In this document: positions 7,737 to 16,919 of the stretch, one piece after another
How positions within the stretch are numbered: position 1 is the first letter of the stretch
How the letters are laid out: every line of letters begins with the position of its first letter
Source: DASRWT01 sp963748485
GTDB taxonomy: Bacteria > Methylomirabilota > Methylomirabilia > Rokubacteriales > CSP1-6
DNA length: 64,000 nt
Reading direction: 5' to 3'
Assembly (NCBI GenBank): GCA_963748485.1
Contig: CAVVJF010000004.1
Location: 1-64,000 of the forward strand
The notes under the pieces: generated by a model
Seen by the model: the letters and a program-made list of their open reading frames with translations, nothing else
Databases searched by the model: none
Told to the model about the DNA's origin: nothing
Translations under genes and position numbers: made by a program

Positions 7737-9661
7737 TCACGCGCCGATGATGCCCCCGTCCACCTTGCGGATCACGACGGTGGCCGAGCGCGGCCGCCCC
7801 CGCCTGCCCCATCCGGCCAGGCGCTCACCGCCTTCGGTGCGGCGGGATTGCTCCGCTCGCTCGCCGTCTCGCCGGGGTGCTGGATGTTCACGAACATGGT
7901 GGTCCCATCGGGGGTGGTGGTCACCCCTCTCACCTCGGCGCCGTTCGGTCCGGTGAGGAATCTTCGCGCCTCGCGCGTGACGGGATCCGCCGCCAGCATC
8001 TGATTGTTCCCCAGACTGGCGTAGTCGCCCTTGCCCAGGGCGCTCGTCGAGACATCGGTCTGTATCCAGAGCATCCCCCGCCGGTCGAACCAGAGCCCGT
8101 CCGGCGATCCGAACACATCCCCCTTGATCGTGCCGTGCTTGCCGGCGTCCGCGAGCGTCGGATTGCCGCAGAGGACAAAAACGTCCCAGTCGAATCGGGT
8201 GGCCGCCGCGTCACCGCCGCGCTCCCGCCACCGCACGATGTGGCCGAAGACGTTGTCCGCCCGCGGATTCACGGGGTCGGCGGCGGGTGCAGTTCCCTTG
8301 CCGCGGTTCGTGTTGTTCGTCAACGTGCAGGAGACCTCGCCCGAGTCGGGATGCACCGCCACCCACTCCGGACGGTCCATGGCGGTGGCGCCGACGCGGT
8401 CAGCGGCGCCACGCGCATTGATCAGCACCTCCGCCTGCGAGGCGAAGCCGGCGCCGGCATCGAGCCCGCTCCGGCCGTGAGCGAGCTCGCGCCACTCGCC
8501 GCTGCCGTCGGGATGGAAATGCGCGACCCACAACGTTCCCTCGTCGAGGAGGCGCAGGCCGGCCGCCCGGCCCATGCCGGGATCCCAGGCGGAACGGCTC
8601 ACAAACTTGTAGATGTACTCGAAGCGCTCGTCATCACCCATGTAGACGACGGCCCGGCGGTCGGCGGCCAGCCGCACCGTGGCGCCCTCGTGCTTGAAGC
8701 GGCCCAGCGCAGTGCGCTTAACGGGCGTCGCCCCGGGATCGTAGGGATCCACCTCCACGACCCAGCCGAACCGGTTCGGCTCGTTCGGGTGAGCGGCGGC
8801 GTCGAACCTGGTGTCGTGCTCGTGCCAGCGATAGCCGAAGCCGCGCTCGTTGATGCCGTAGCGTTTCTGCAGTGGCGGCACCGAACCCGAGCGATTGACG
8901 AAGTAGCCGTTGAAATTCTCCTCGCACGTGAGGTATGTGCCCCACGGCGTGGGACCGCTCGCGCAGTTGTTGAGGGTGCCGAGCGCGGCGCGCCCGGTGG
9001 GGTCGGCCGCCGTCCGGAGCCACGGGTGTCCGGCCGCGGGCCCGCCGATCCTAATGGGCGTGGCGGCCGTGACGCGGAACGCGCGCGGCGACGGCCGCAC
9101 CACGCTCCATCTCTCTCCGTCACGGCGCACCTCCACCACCGACACGCCGTGGGCCGCCTGGCTCTTCCGCACCTTCTCGACCGTCCACGGCTCCATCCCC
9201 TCCGGATGCAGGAGCCCGTCGTCCGTGTACTCGTGGTTCACGGCGAGGAGGCCGTGACGGGAGTCGGTCCCGCCAGCAGGCAGGGGGAAGAAGTGCAGGC
9301 CGTCGTGATGCATACCGGCCTGGGCCAGCTGCTCGTCCGTGGAGTTGCCGGCGTCGGGTCGGAAAGCCGGCCCCGCCGAGATAGGATCGCCCCACGCATA
9401 GAGCACCTCCGCCGTGTAGCCGGGCGGCACCGTCACCGTATCGGTCGTCGCGATGGGCACCCCCGTGAATCCGAGCCGGCTTCCCTGCGCGGCTGCCGAC
9501 TGGATGGCGCCACGACCGGACGGAACCAGGAGCGCGGCGCCGGCGGCAACCAGCCCGCCGGAGAGAAGCTGGCGCCGGGTAAGCCGCCGGGCGAGAATGT
9601 TCGCGAAGGGCGACTTCGGCGAATCGTTCGCGGGGGGCTCGTCGTGGCAGTCGAATCCCAT
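7737..9661 (-). pseudogene. phoX: PhoX-type alkaline phosphatase, C-terminal frameshift
   Basis: A PhoX/DUF839 phosphatase with a Tat signal (LTRRQLLSGGLVAAGAALL, residues 27-45) and the expected family segments (NHEYTDDGLLHPEG, LNNCASGPTPWGTYLTCEENFNGYF, GTIKGDVFGSPDGLWFD). As sequenced, the frame stops at 7772-7774 after 629 codons with an odd Gly/Arg/Pro tail. Adding one G to the G5 run (C5 on the plus strand, 7797-7801) restores RPRSATVVIRKVDGGIIGA and a stop at 7737-7739, a typical PhoX end. The active-site part is intact, so the enzyme may work even if the shift is real; a sequencing error is equally likely. ATG at 9661 has an AAGGGA ribosome site. Confidence 0.85.
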
Positions 9662-9673
9662 GGCAGGTCCCTT

Positions 9674-10474
9674 TCACCCCCGCCGGATGTCGGCGAGGCT
9701 CTCGTGGTGGGCGATGGGGTCGCCGGCGAGAAAGGCCAGCGCCGCGCCGCCCAGCCGATGCGGCTCGACAGGAAAGATGTCCGCCCCCGTGGGGTCGGTA
9801 AGCACGCCGCCCGCCTCCAGAAGCACCGGCGCCGCCCCCGCGATGTCCCAGAGCGAGGCCCCGTGGTCGTGGACGAAGGCGAGGGCGCCGGCGGCGATGT
9901 AGCAGAGCGCGAGCGCGGTGGAGCCGGGTCGCCGCAGCCGGTATCGGCCGAGCCAGCCCGCGACGAAGGGAGGCACGCCGCCCGCGTAGGGCGCGCGGAT
10001 CGAAAAGAGCGAGCGCGGCCCGAGCACGGCCGGGTTCATGCGGATGGGCCGCCCGTTGAGCGTGGCGCCTTCCCCCGCGCAGCCCGCAAAGAGCTGACGC
10101 GCAAGGGGATCATGCACCACGCCCGCCTGCGGGCGGCCGTCCCGCAGCACGCCGATCGATACCGCGAAGCCGGGCATGCCGCGGCCGAAGTTGTTGGTGC
10201 CGTCGATGGGATCGACGATCCACACGTAGCGACCCGGGGACACCGGCTCAGCCAGCCCGCGCTCCTCCCCGAGCACGACGTCGTGCGGAAACACGCGCCC
10301 GATCTCGTGCACGAGGAAGTCCTCCACCGCGAGGTCCGCGTCGGTGACCATGGAGTCGTTGTCCTTCCATGCCACCCGCGCGCGCTCGAAGTGGCCCATC
10401 ACCACGCGACCGGCGCGGAGCGCCAGGGACACCGCCGCCTCGAAGCGCGGCTCAGGCGATGCGCCGGCCGCCAC
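9674..10474 (-). CDS. Inositol monophosphatase-family phosphatase
   Basis: A 266-residue Mg-dependent phosphatase of the IMPase/FIG superfamily. Motifs are VLGEERG (metal-binding Glu pair), YVWIVDPIDGTNNFGRGMPGFA (the D-P-I-D-G-T loop) and GASLWDIAGAAPVLLEAGG near the C-terminus. It overlaps the 3' end of phnM by 23 bases and is 12 bases before phoX, so it sits inside the phosphonate/phosphatase operon. No phnN or phnP is seen nearby, and this enzyme may take over a dephosphorylation step in C-P lyase product handling; that role is inference. Other options are an inositol-, sugar- or PAP-phosphatase. Confidence 0.85.
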   Translation of the reverse strand: MAAGASPEPRFEAAVSLALRAGRVVMGHFERARVAWKDNDSMVTDADLAVEDFLVHEIGRVFPHDVVLGEERGLAEPVSPGRYVWIVDPIDGTNNFGRGMPGFAVSIGVLRDGRPQAGVVHDPLARQLFAGCAGEGATLNGRPIRMNPAVLGPRSLFSIRAPYAGGVPPFVAGWLGRYRLRRPGSTALALCYIAAGALAFVHDHGASLWDIAGAAPVLLEAGGVLTDPTGADIFPVEPHRLGGAALAFLAGDPIAHHESLADIRRG

Positions 10475-11591
10475 GCCACCCCCCGCGCACCACCGGCAGC
10501 CCCTCGACTACCCGGACACGCAGGAGATCGGCGCGCCGGCCCGGCACGATCTCGCCCCGGTCGGGCAGCGCCACGCGCTCCGCGGGCGTCACCGTCACCA
10601 TCGCGATCGCCTCGGGAAGCGCCAGCCCCCCCTGATGCAGCAGGAAGGCGGCGTGGAGGAGGCTCGCGGGGACATAGTCCGAGGACAGGATGTCCAGGAG
10701 CCCGCCCTCCGCGAGGTCGGCGGCCGCGACATTCCCCGAGTGCGAGCCGCCCAGGACGAGATTGGGCGCTCCCGCCACCACCGCGAGGCCGTAGGTCCGC
10801 GCGGCGGCCGCCGCCTCGATGGAGGTAGGAAACTCCGCGATCACCACGCCCATCTGCACCGCTTCCTCGACGTGTCCGAGGGTCGCGTCATCGTGGCTCG
10901 CCAGCGGGAGACCGTGCTTGTGGCAGAGCCGGACGATGGCCGCCCGGTGGGCCTCGCCATAGAGGGTCTGGTCCCGCCGCCGCTTGTCGATGAGCGCCGA
11001 GACCTCCACGTCGCTGAGCCCGTACTTCCCCTGGTTGTAGGCGCGGTACTTGTCCACCTGGACGTATTGCCGCTGCCCCGGCGTGTGGTCCATGAGGGAC
11101 ACCAGTCGGACGAGGGGGTCGTCCCCGAAGGGCGTGAAGTCGTCGACCACGTGCTCGGTGCTCACCTCGCAGCGCATGTGGAAGAAGTGCTCCGCCCGCA
11201 GGAGCCCGAGGTCCTGGGCGCGGCGCACCGCCTCCGCGAAGGGGCGCGGGTCCCGCGGTCGCGCGAGGGTGTCGACCACGTATCCCACCGCGAGCCCGTC
11301 GAGCACGGTGGTGATCCCGGCGGCGGCCAGCTCGGCGTCGTGCGCGACCACCGCCGCGAGCAGCGGCCACTGCACCTTCGGGCGGGGTACCGCGTGCTTC
11401 TCCAGCATGTCGGTGTGCAGCTCCACGAGCCCGGGCAACAGGAGATCGCCGTCGAGATCCACGGCGCCCCGCGCCCGCATGGAGCCCGACGAGACGTCGG
11501 CAATGCCACCGTCCACGACATGGACGGCGCCCTTGATGACCTCGTGCCGCGTGACGATCCGCGCGTTCTCCAGCGTCCACTCACTGCTCAT
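10452..11591 (-). CDS. phnM: Phosphonate metabolism protein PhnM (triphosphate diphosphatase)
   Basis: A 379-residue amidohydrolase-superfamily enzyme. In the C-P lyase pathway PhnM removes pyrophosphate from alkylphosphonate ribose triphosphate to give the 5-phosphate substrate of PhnJ. Metal-site signatures include LPGLVELHTDMLEKHAVPRP near residue 60, LASHDDATLGHVEEA, and VVAGAPNLVLGGSHSGNV. The YNQGKYGLSD region is also typical of PhnM. ATG at 11591 overlaps the phnL stop as ATGA. Length is normal for the family. Confidence 0.94.
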   Translation of the reverse strand: MSSEWTLENARIVTRHEVIKGAVHVVDGGIADVSSGSMRARGAVDLDGDLLLPGLVELHTDMLEKHAVPRPKVQWPLLAAVVAHDAELAAAGITTVLDGLAVGYVVDTLARPRDPRPFAEAVRRAQDLGLLRAEHFFHMRCEVSTEHVVDDFTPFGDDPLVRLVSLMDHTPGQRQYVQVDKYRAYNQGKYGLSDVEVSALIDKRRRDQTLYGEAHRAAIVRLCHKHGLPLASHDDATLGHVEEAVQMGVVIAEFPTSIEAAAAARTYGLAVVAGAPNLVLGGSHSGNVAAADLAEGGLLDILSSDYVPASLLHAAFLLHQGGLALPEAIAMVTVTPAERVALPDRGEIVPGRRADLLRVRVVEGLPVVRGGWRGGRRIA

Positions 11592-12277
11592 GCCGCCATC
11601 TCCTCCAGGGTAACGACGCGGGTCGCGATCGCGGCCCGCACCGTGGGGTCGTGTGCGATGGCCAGGATGGCGGCGCCGCCCGCGCGCGCCTCCTGGATCA
11701 GCTCCACCACCGCCACGCGGCTCTCGGCGTCCAGGGAGGCGGTGGGCTCGTCGAGGAGCAGCACGGGGTACGTCGCCACGAAAACCCGCGCCACGTTCAC
11801 CCGCTGCTGCTCGCCTCCGGAGAAGGTCACCGGGGATAGCCGCCACAGGCGCTCGGGGATGCGTAGCCGCGCGAGGACCGCGCGCGCCCGGCGCAGCGCC
11901 TCCTCGGCGCTCATCCCCTGGCCGCGCAGGGGCTCGGCCACGACGTCCTCGGTGGCGACGCGGGGAATCACGCGGAGGAACTGGCTCACGTAGCCGACAG
12001 TGCGGCGGCGGACGTCCAGCACCCGGCGCGGGGCCGCGCTGACGATGTCCACCGTCTCCGCCCCGTGCCGCACGAGGATCTCGCCCGCCTGCGGCTTGTA
12101 GTTCCCGTACACCGAGCGGAGCAGTGTGCTCTTGCCCGACCCCGAGGGATCGGCGAGCACGACGCACTCGGTCGCCGCTACCGCCAGGCTCACGCCTCGC
12201 AGCACGGGGAGCCGGGCGCCGCCCTGCACGTGGAGCACGAAGGTCTTCTCCACTCCGCGAATGGTCAGGAGCGTCAT
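11588..12277 (-). CDS. phnL: C-P lyase complex ABC-type ATPase PhnL
   Basis: A 229-residue ATP-binding protein of the C-P lyase system; PhnK and PhnL are non-transport ABC ATPases that act with the core complex. It has the signature TFSGGEQQRVNVARVF, Walker B VLLLDEPTASLDAESR and switch His in AIAHDPTVRAA. The Walker A loop reads VLADPSGSGKSTLL: the first glycine of G-x4-G-K-S/T is Asp43, which is unusual for this family (normally GPSGSGKST). The remaining GSGKST is intact. ATGA overlaps join it to phnK upstream and phnM downstream. Whether the substitution lowers ATP binding is unknown. Confidence 0.92.
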   Translation of the reverse strand: MTLLTIRGVEKTFVLHVQGGARLPVLRGVSLAVAATECVVLADPSGSGKSTLLRSVYGNYKPQAGEILVRHGAETVDIVSAAPRRVLDVRRRTVGYVSQFLRVIPRVATEDVVAEPLRGQGMSAEEALRRARAVLARLRIPERLWRLSPVTFSGGEQQRVNVARVFVATYPVLLLDEPTASLDAESRVAVVELIQEARAGGAAILAIAHDPTVRAAIATRVVTLEEMAA

Positions 12278-13053
12278 GGGTGGAGGACCGACGACACGAG
12301 GAGCTGCGTGTAGGCATGCTGGGGATCGTCGAGCACCTGGTCGGTGAGCCCCGACTCCACGATCTCGCCCGCGCGCATCACCATCAGGCGATGCGCGAGG
12401 AGCCGCACCACCGCGAGGTCGTGGGTGACCACGATCGCGGACAGGGCGAGCTCGGCGACCAGTCCCCGCAGGAGGTCGAGGAGCCGTGCCTGCACAGAGA
12501 CGTCCAGGCCGCCGGTGGGCTCGTCCATCAGGACAAGCCGCGGGCGCGTCACCAGGTTCCGCGCGATCTGCAGGCGCTGCTGCATGCCGCCGGAGAACGT
12601 CGCGGGCAGGTCGTCGATGCGATCGCCGGCGATCTCCACCATGTCGAGCCAGTCCCGGGCCGTCTGGCGGATCCGGCCGTAGTGGCGGGCGCCGACCGTC
12701 ATGAGCCGCTCGCCCACGTTGGCGCCCGCCGTCACCGTCATGCGCAGCCCGTCGCGCGGGTTCTGGTGGACGACGCCCCAGTCGGTGCGAAGCAGGCGGC
12801 GCCGCGCGGCCTCCGGCATGCGGAGCACGTCGACCGCGATCCTGTCCCGGGTCAGGAACTCGGCGGTGCCCGCGGTGGCCTCCACCGAGCCGGCGAGACA
12901 GCCGAGCACGGTGGTCTTGCCCGATCCCGATTCGCCCACCACCCCCAGCACCTCGCCCGGCCAGAGGTCGAAGCCGACGTCGAGGCAGCCCACCTGGCCG
13001 CCGTAGCGCTTGGTGAGCCCGCGCACTCTCAACAGGGGACGATCGCCGCTCAT
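12274..13053 (-). CDS. phnK: C-P lyase complex ABC-type ATPase PhnK
   Basis: A 259-residue ABC ATPase that docks on the C-P lyase core. Walker A is GVVGESGSGKTTVLGCLAG, the signature FSGGMQQRLQIARNL, and Walker B LVLMDEPTGGLDVSVQ, with VVTHDLAVVRLL after it; the sequence resembles oligopeptide-transporter ATPases, as PhnK does. WGVVHQNPRDGLRM is a PhnK-like Q-loop region. ATG at 13053 overlaps the phnJ stop. Identification by motif pattern and operon position is firm. Confidence 0.94.
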   Translation of the reverse strand: MSGDRPLLRVRGLTKRYGGQVGCLDVGFDLWPGEVLGVVGESGSGKTTVLGCLAGSVEATAGTAEFLTRDRIAVDVLRMPEAARRRLLRTDWGVVHQNPRDGLRMTVTAGANVGERLMTVGARHYGRIRQTARDWLDMVEIAGDRIDDLPATFSGGMQQRLQIARNLVTRPRLVLMDEPTGGLDVSVQARLLDLLRGLVAELALSAIVVTHDLAVVRLLAHRLMVMRAGEIVESGLTDQVLDDPQHAYTQLLVSSVLHP

Positions 13054-13880
13054 CGCGTGGTCCGCCGCTCGGCGCAGTGATCGGTGTCGGAGCAGACGTA
13101 GAGGCGGCCGCCCTTGTCGTCCACGATGATCTCGTCGAGAAACACGCCCGCGCTCCCGCACAGCGCGCACGGTTGCGCCCAGGTCTCCACCTCGAAGGGA
13201 TGGTCCTCGAAGTCCAGGCTCCGGACCGGCGTGTGCGGCGGCACCGCGAAGATCCGCTTCTCCCGGCCCGCGCCGAAGAGGAGGAGAGCCGGGTTCCGGT
13301 CGAGCTTGGGATTGTCGAACTTGGGGATGGGCGAGGGCCGCATGAGATACCGGCCGTCCACGCGCACGGGGTAGTCGTAGGTCTGGGCGACCTTGCCATG
13401 GCGTGTGATGTCCTCGTACAGGCGTACGTGCATCACGCCGTACTCCTCGAGCGCGTGCATCTTCCGCGTCTCCGCCTCCCGCGGCTCCAGCCAGCGCAGC
13501 GGTTCGGGGATGGGCACCTGGAACACCAGCAGCTGGCCCGCCCGGAGCGGCGTCTCGGGGATGCGATGCCGTGTCTGGATCAAGGTGGCCTCGGCGGTGC
13601 GCGTGGTCGTGCGCACGCCGGTCGTGCGCTCGAAGAACTTCCGGATGCTCACCGCGTTGGTCGTGTCGTCGGCGCCCTGGTCGATGACCTTGAGGACATC
13701 CTCGGGGCCGATGAGGCTGGCGGTGATCTGCACGCCCCCGGTGCCCCAGCCGTAGGACAGCGGCATCTCGCGGCTCCCGAACGGCACCTGGTAGCCGGGA
13801 ATGGCCACCGCCTTGAGAATCGACCGCCGGATCATTCGTTTCGTCTGCTCGTCGAGAAAGGCGAAGTTGTAGCCGCTCAC
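13050..13880 (-). CDS. phnJ: Alpha-D-ribose 1-methylphosphonate 5-phosphate C-P lyase PhnJ
   Basis: A 276-residue radical-SAM-type enzyme that breaks the carbon-phosphorus bond. The start GYNFAFLDEQTKRMIRRSILKAVAIPGYQVPF and the middle YGWGTGGVQITASLIG are hallmark PhnJ sequences. The C-terminal cluster motif PCALCGSAGVFLDE ... LYVCSDTDHCAER gives C-x2-C plus two later cysteines, matching the 4Fe-4S ligands and the catalytic Cys of E. coli PhnJ. GTG at 13880 is chosen because it overlaps the phnI stop as GTGA; longer frames upstream are phnI shadow. Confidence 0.96.
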   Translation of the reverse strand: MSGYNFAFLDEQTKRMIRRSILKAVAIPGYQVPFGSREMPLSYGWGTGGVQITASLIGPEDVLKVIDQGADDTTNAVSIRKFFERTTGVRTTTRTAEATLIQTRHRIPETPLRAGQLLVFQVPIPEPLRWLEPREAETRKMHALEEYGVMHVRLYEDITRHGKVAQTYDYPVRVDGRYLMRPSPIPKFDNPKLDRNPALLLFGAGREKRIFAVPPHTPVRSLDFEDHPFEVETWAQPCALCGSAGVFLDEIIVDDKGGRLYVCSDTDHCAERRTTR

Positions 13881-14979
13881 GCGGAGGGTCTCGCCCCGGC
13901 CTGGGCGCGCAGGGTTCGCAGGAGCACCAGCTCCGACTGGAAGTCGACGTAGTGGGGAAGCTTGAGATGCTGGACGAATCCCGAGGCCTCGACGTTGTCG
14001 CCGTGGTAGAGGACGAACTCCTGGTCCTGGGACGGCGCCCCGACCTCCTCGCCCAGATCGTCCGCGCGCAGGGCCCGATCGACGAGCGCCATCGCCATGG
14101 CCTTGCGCTCGCCCTGACCGAAGGCCAGGCCGTAGCCCCGCGTGAACTGGGGAGGCGCGTTCGCCGAGCCCTTGAACTGATTCACCATCTGGCACTCGGT
14201 CACGGTGATGTCGGCGATCTCGACGGGAAAGCCCAGCTCCTCGGGAGTCAGCTCCACCGCCACCTCGCCGAGGCGGATCTCGCCCGCGAAGGGATGATTG
14301 CGGCCATAGCCGCGCTGGGTGGCGTAGCCGAGCGCGAGCAGAAAGCCCTCGTCGGCGCGTGCCAGGCTCTGCAGCCGGACGTCGCGCTCCGCGGGGAAGG
14401 TCAGCGGCTCCCGCGTGAGGTCCCCTACCCGACGCTCGTCGGGGTCGGGTGCCTCGCTCTCGATGAGCCCCTCCCGGTCGAGCAGGTCGACCACCCGCGG
14501 CAATAGAGCCGCGGCTGCCGTCGAGTCCCCTCGCGTCGCGGGCGGGTCCGCCGACGCGGGTACGCGCGGCACGTCGTCGGCGAGCGCGAAGTCGAGCAAG
14601 CGATGCGTGTAGTCGAAGGTGGGGCCCAGGATCTGGCCGCCGGGAAGGTCCTTGAAGGTCGCGGAGATACGCCGCCGCACGGTCATGCGCCCCGTATCCA
14701 GGGGCTGGGTAGCGCCGAAGCGCGGCAGCGTGGTGCGATAGGCCCGGATGAGGAAAATCGCCTCGACGAGGTCACCGGCCGCCTGCTTGATGGCCAGCGC
14801 GGCGAGGCGGCGATCGTAGAGCGAGCCCTCGGCCATCACGCGATCGACGGCCTGGCCGAGCTGCTGCGCGATCTGCTCCAGACCGATCTCCGGCACGCCC
14901 GTGTCGCCCCGCCGTGTCTCCGCCAGCAGCCGATGTGCCGCCTCGATCGCCGGCTCCCCCCTTTGACCGCCACGTACAC
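13877..14979 (-). pseudogene. phnI: C-P lyase subunit PhnI, frameshift near the N-terminus
   Basis: PhnI catalyses transfer of phosphonate to the ribose C1 of nucleoside triphosphate together with PhnG, PhnH and PhnL. The frame open from ATG 14896 (339 residues) lacks the family's first 28 residues. These are present just upstream in another frame: GTG at 14979 reads VYVAVKGG, and adding one G to the G6 run (C6 on the plus strand, 14956-14961) continues as EPAIEAAHRLLAETRRGDTG into VPEIGLEQIAQQLGQAVDRV. The restored product would be 367 residues, normal for PhnI. The GTG lies 2 bases after the phnH stop. A homopolymer error in the assembly is the simplest explanation. Confidence 0.85.
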
Positions 14980-14981
14980 GC

Positions 14982-15563
14982 TCAGGCCTCCCCTACGCTG
15001 GTGGTCCGCGGGAGCGCGACCACGCGCGAGTCGGCGACCAGCAGAAAGTCGATCCCCCGAGGGAAGCAGTCGTGATTTTCCACGCACATCGACCAGAATC
15101 GCTCCGGCATTCCTTGAACTTCGAGCCGCCGCTCGCCGTCGATGCCCGGTCCACGGAGGCGACGCCCCGTCCCGGCGCGAAGCCCGGAGACCTGGACGAT
15201 GACCGTGGTCGACCGGTCCGGAAACTCGTCGGTGCCGGCGTCGAAGGCCTCCAGCCCAGGCAGGGCATCCCGGTCGGCGATGAGCGCGAAGGCCGCGCCC
15301 GCGGGCGTGGCGGTCAAGGGACATCCGCAGTGGAAGCGAAGATACTCGACCACCGGCTCGCAACCGGCGGCGGCGTCCAGCCACAGCGGGGTCTCGTAGT
15401 CGAGGAGGGTCAGCGCCACCGCCGCCGCCGCCGGCGCGAGCGGGGCGGGCGGCTCCGGCGGCGAGGGCACCACCACGATGCGCCCGGGATGCGCCTGCGC
15501 CTCCAGCACCCCACGGAAGATTCGCTGCGCATCGAGAACGGGATCCGACAGGCCGGGACGCAT
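14982..15563 (-). CDS. phnH: C-P lyase subunit PhnH
   Basis: A 193-residue PhnH, a core subunit of the PhnG-H-I-J complex with a PLP-transferase-like fold but no PLP site. Recognisable parts are the start SDPVLDAQRIFRGVLEAQAHPGR, the TLLDYETPLWLDA region and the end SMCVENHDCFPRGIDFLLVADSRVVALPRTT, which is a typical PhnH C-terminus. ATG at 15563 lies 1 base after the phnG stop. The long upstream frame is shadow of phnG. Confidence 0.94.
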   Translation of the reverse strand: MRPGLSDPVLDAQRIFRGVLEAQAHPGRIVVVPSPPEPPAPLAPAAAAVALTLLDYETPLWLDAAAGCEPVVEYLRFHCGCPLTATPAGAAFALIADRDALPGLEAFDAGTDEFPDRSTTVIVQVSGLRAGTGRRLRGPGIDGERRLEVQGMPERFWSMCVENHDCFPRGIDFLLVADSRVVALPRTTSVGEA

Positions 15564-15564
15564 G

Positions 15565-16002
15565 CTAGTCCTCGCCCCGCACCATCGTGAAGAACTCCAC
15601 GCGCGTCGGCGCCGAGCGGGCCGCCGCCGCCGCGCGCGCGGCCTCCCGGAAGGCCTGGAGCGGCTCGATGAGCCGCGCCGTGAGATCGGCCTCCCGGGCC
15701 TCGTCCTGCAGGAGGGCGTCGAACAGCGCCGCCAGCTCGGCGTGACGCGGGTCGCGCCCGCCCACATAGGCGTGGCCCACCGTGCCATCGTCGAGGCGGA
15801 CCGAGCAGCGCGTGACCGGCATCTCGCCGAGGTTGAACCGCATGCCGCTCCCGCCCGCCCGGCCCCGTATCATCACGAGACCGACCTCGGGCCGCCGGAG
15901 GAAGATGTAGTCCGGCCTCGGGTCCAGCCGCGCCCAGGCCACCTTGAGGCTGCCGGGCGCGGCGGTGGCAAGGGCTGACATCCAGCGCCGGCGCCGCTCC
16001 AC
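15565..16002 (-). CDS. phnG: C-P lyase subunit PhnG
   Basis: A 145-residue PhnG, core subunit of C-P lyase. Family segments are the N-terminal RRRRWMSALATA, VGLVMIRGRAGGSGMRFNLGEMPVTRCSVRLDDG and GHAYVGGRDPRHAELAALFDALLQ. It follows phnD by 18 bases and precedes phnH with a single base between stop and start, which keeps the standard G-H-I-J-K-L-M order. Confidence 0.94.
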   Translation of the reverse strand: MERRRRWMSALATAAPGSLKVAWARLDPRPDYIFLRRPEVGLVMIRGRAGGSGMRFNLGEMPVTRCSVRLDDGTVGHAYVGGRDPRHAELAALFDALLQDEAREADLTARLIEPLQAFREAARAAAAARSAPTRVEFFTMVRGED

Positions 16003-16020
16003 GTCGTGCTCCCCCGCCCG

Positions 16021-16911
16021 CTACTTCTGCCCCGCCAGCTTCCGGGCGGTGTCGTTCAGCTCGCGGATGACCTGGTACTTGGCGTCGTCGGCCGGCACGA
16101 AGCCGCCCAGCCAGGCGCCGATCTCCTTGAACACGTCCGCGTTCCGGTCCCGCATGCTCACCAGCGACTCCTGGATGGCGGAGCGCAGGCTCGCGGGCAG
16201 ATCCTTGCGTACCACGATGGGATCGTTGGGGATGAGCTTGGACACCCAGATCACCCGCAGGCCGCCCCGCGGCACCTTACCCTCGCGGGTGAGCTGCTGG
16301 AGGTCCGGCAGATTCGTCGACGCCACGTCCACCTTCTTGTTCGCCACCGACAGGATCGACGCCTCGTGCGAGCCCGAGAAGGTCACCTTGGAGAAGAACC
16401 GCTTCGGGTCCATGCCCATCTCGCTCATGAAGAACGTGGAGGGGACGAGGTACCCGGAGGTCGAGTTCGGATCGTTGAAGGCGAACGTTTTCCCCGCCAT
16501 GTCCTCGGGCCCGAAGATGTCCGAATCCGAGTGCACGATGAGGCAAGAGCGATAGCCGAGCGAGCCGTTGGCCAGGCGCAGCTGCGCGATGGGCTCAACG
16601 TTTGCATAGTTGTTGTTCGAGGCCTCGACGTACGACTTCGGGCCGAGATGGCCGATCTCCGCCTTCTTGAACTTCAGGGCCTCGATGCTGCCGCGGTAGT
16701 CGGTGGCGGTGGCCGACTTGACCTTCACCCCGAGGTCCTTCTCGAGCTGGGCGAGGATGGGGCCCCAGCGGCGGGTGATCTCGGCGGCGTTCTCGGTGGA
16801 GAGAAGCGCGAAGGTCAGCTCCTTGGGCCAGCTGGGATCGGCGGCGAGCGCGGACCCCGCGAGGGACAGCACGGCGAGCGCGGCCAGCGCGAAAGAGCGG
16901 AGCAAGCGCAT
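16021..16911 (-). CDS. phnD: Phosphonate ABC transporter, periplasmic binding protein PhnD
   Basis: A 296-residue binding protein with a Sec signal peptide (MRLLRSFALAALAVLSLAGSALA, cleavage near residue 23). The family parts FALLSTENAAEITRRWGPILAQLEKDLG, EIGHLGPKSYVEA, FNDPNSTSGYLVPSTFF and IWVSKLIPNDPIVVRKDLP are all visible. It delivers phosphonates (perhaps also phosphite or phosphate esters) to PhnE/PhnC. It lies between phnE and phnG, 8 and 18 bases away. Confidence 0.94.
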   Translation of the reverse strand: MRLLRSFALAALAVLSLAGSALAADPSWPKELTFALLSTENAAEITRRWGPILAQLEKDLGVKVKSATATDYRGSIEALKFKKAEIGHLGPKSYVEASNNNYANVEPIAQLRLANGSLGYRSCLIVHSDSDIFGPEDMAGKTFAFNDPNSTSGYLVPSTFFMSEMGMDPKRFFSKVTFSGSHEASILSVANKKVDVASTNLPDLQQLTREGKVPRGGLRVIWVSKLIPNDPIVVRKDLPASLRSAIQESLVSMRDRNADVFKEIGAWLGGFVPADDAKYQVIRELNDTARKLAGQK

Positions 16912-16919
16912 GAGGCCTC

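Noticed and set aside
7877..10828. Very long plus-strand open frame (983 codons) opposite phoX and the IMPase gene
   Set aside because: Low-complexity Arg/Gly/Ala/His composition with no domain pattern; it is antisense to genes with clear motifs, a usual effect of high GC content.
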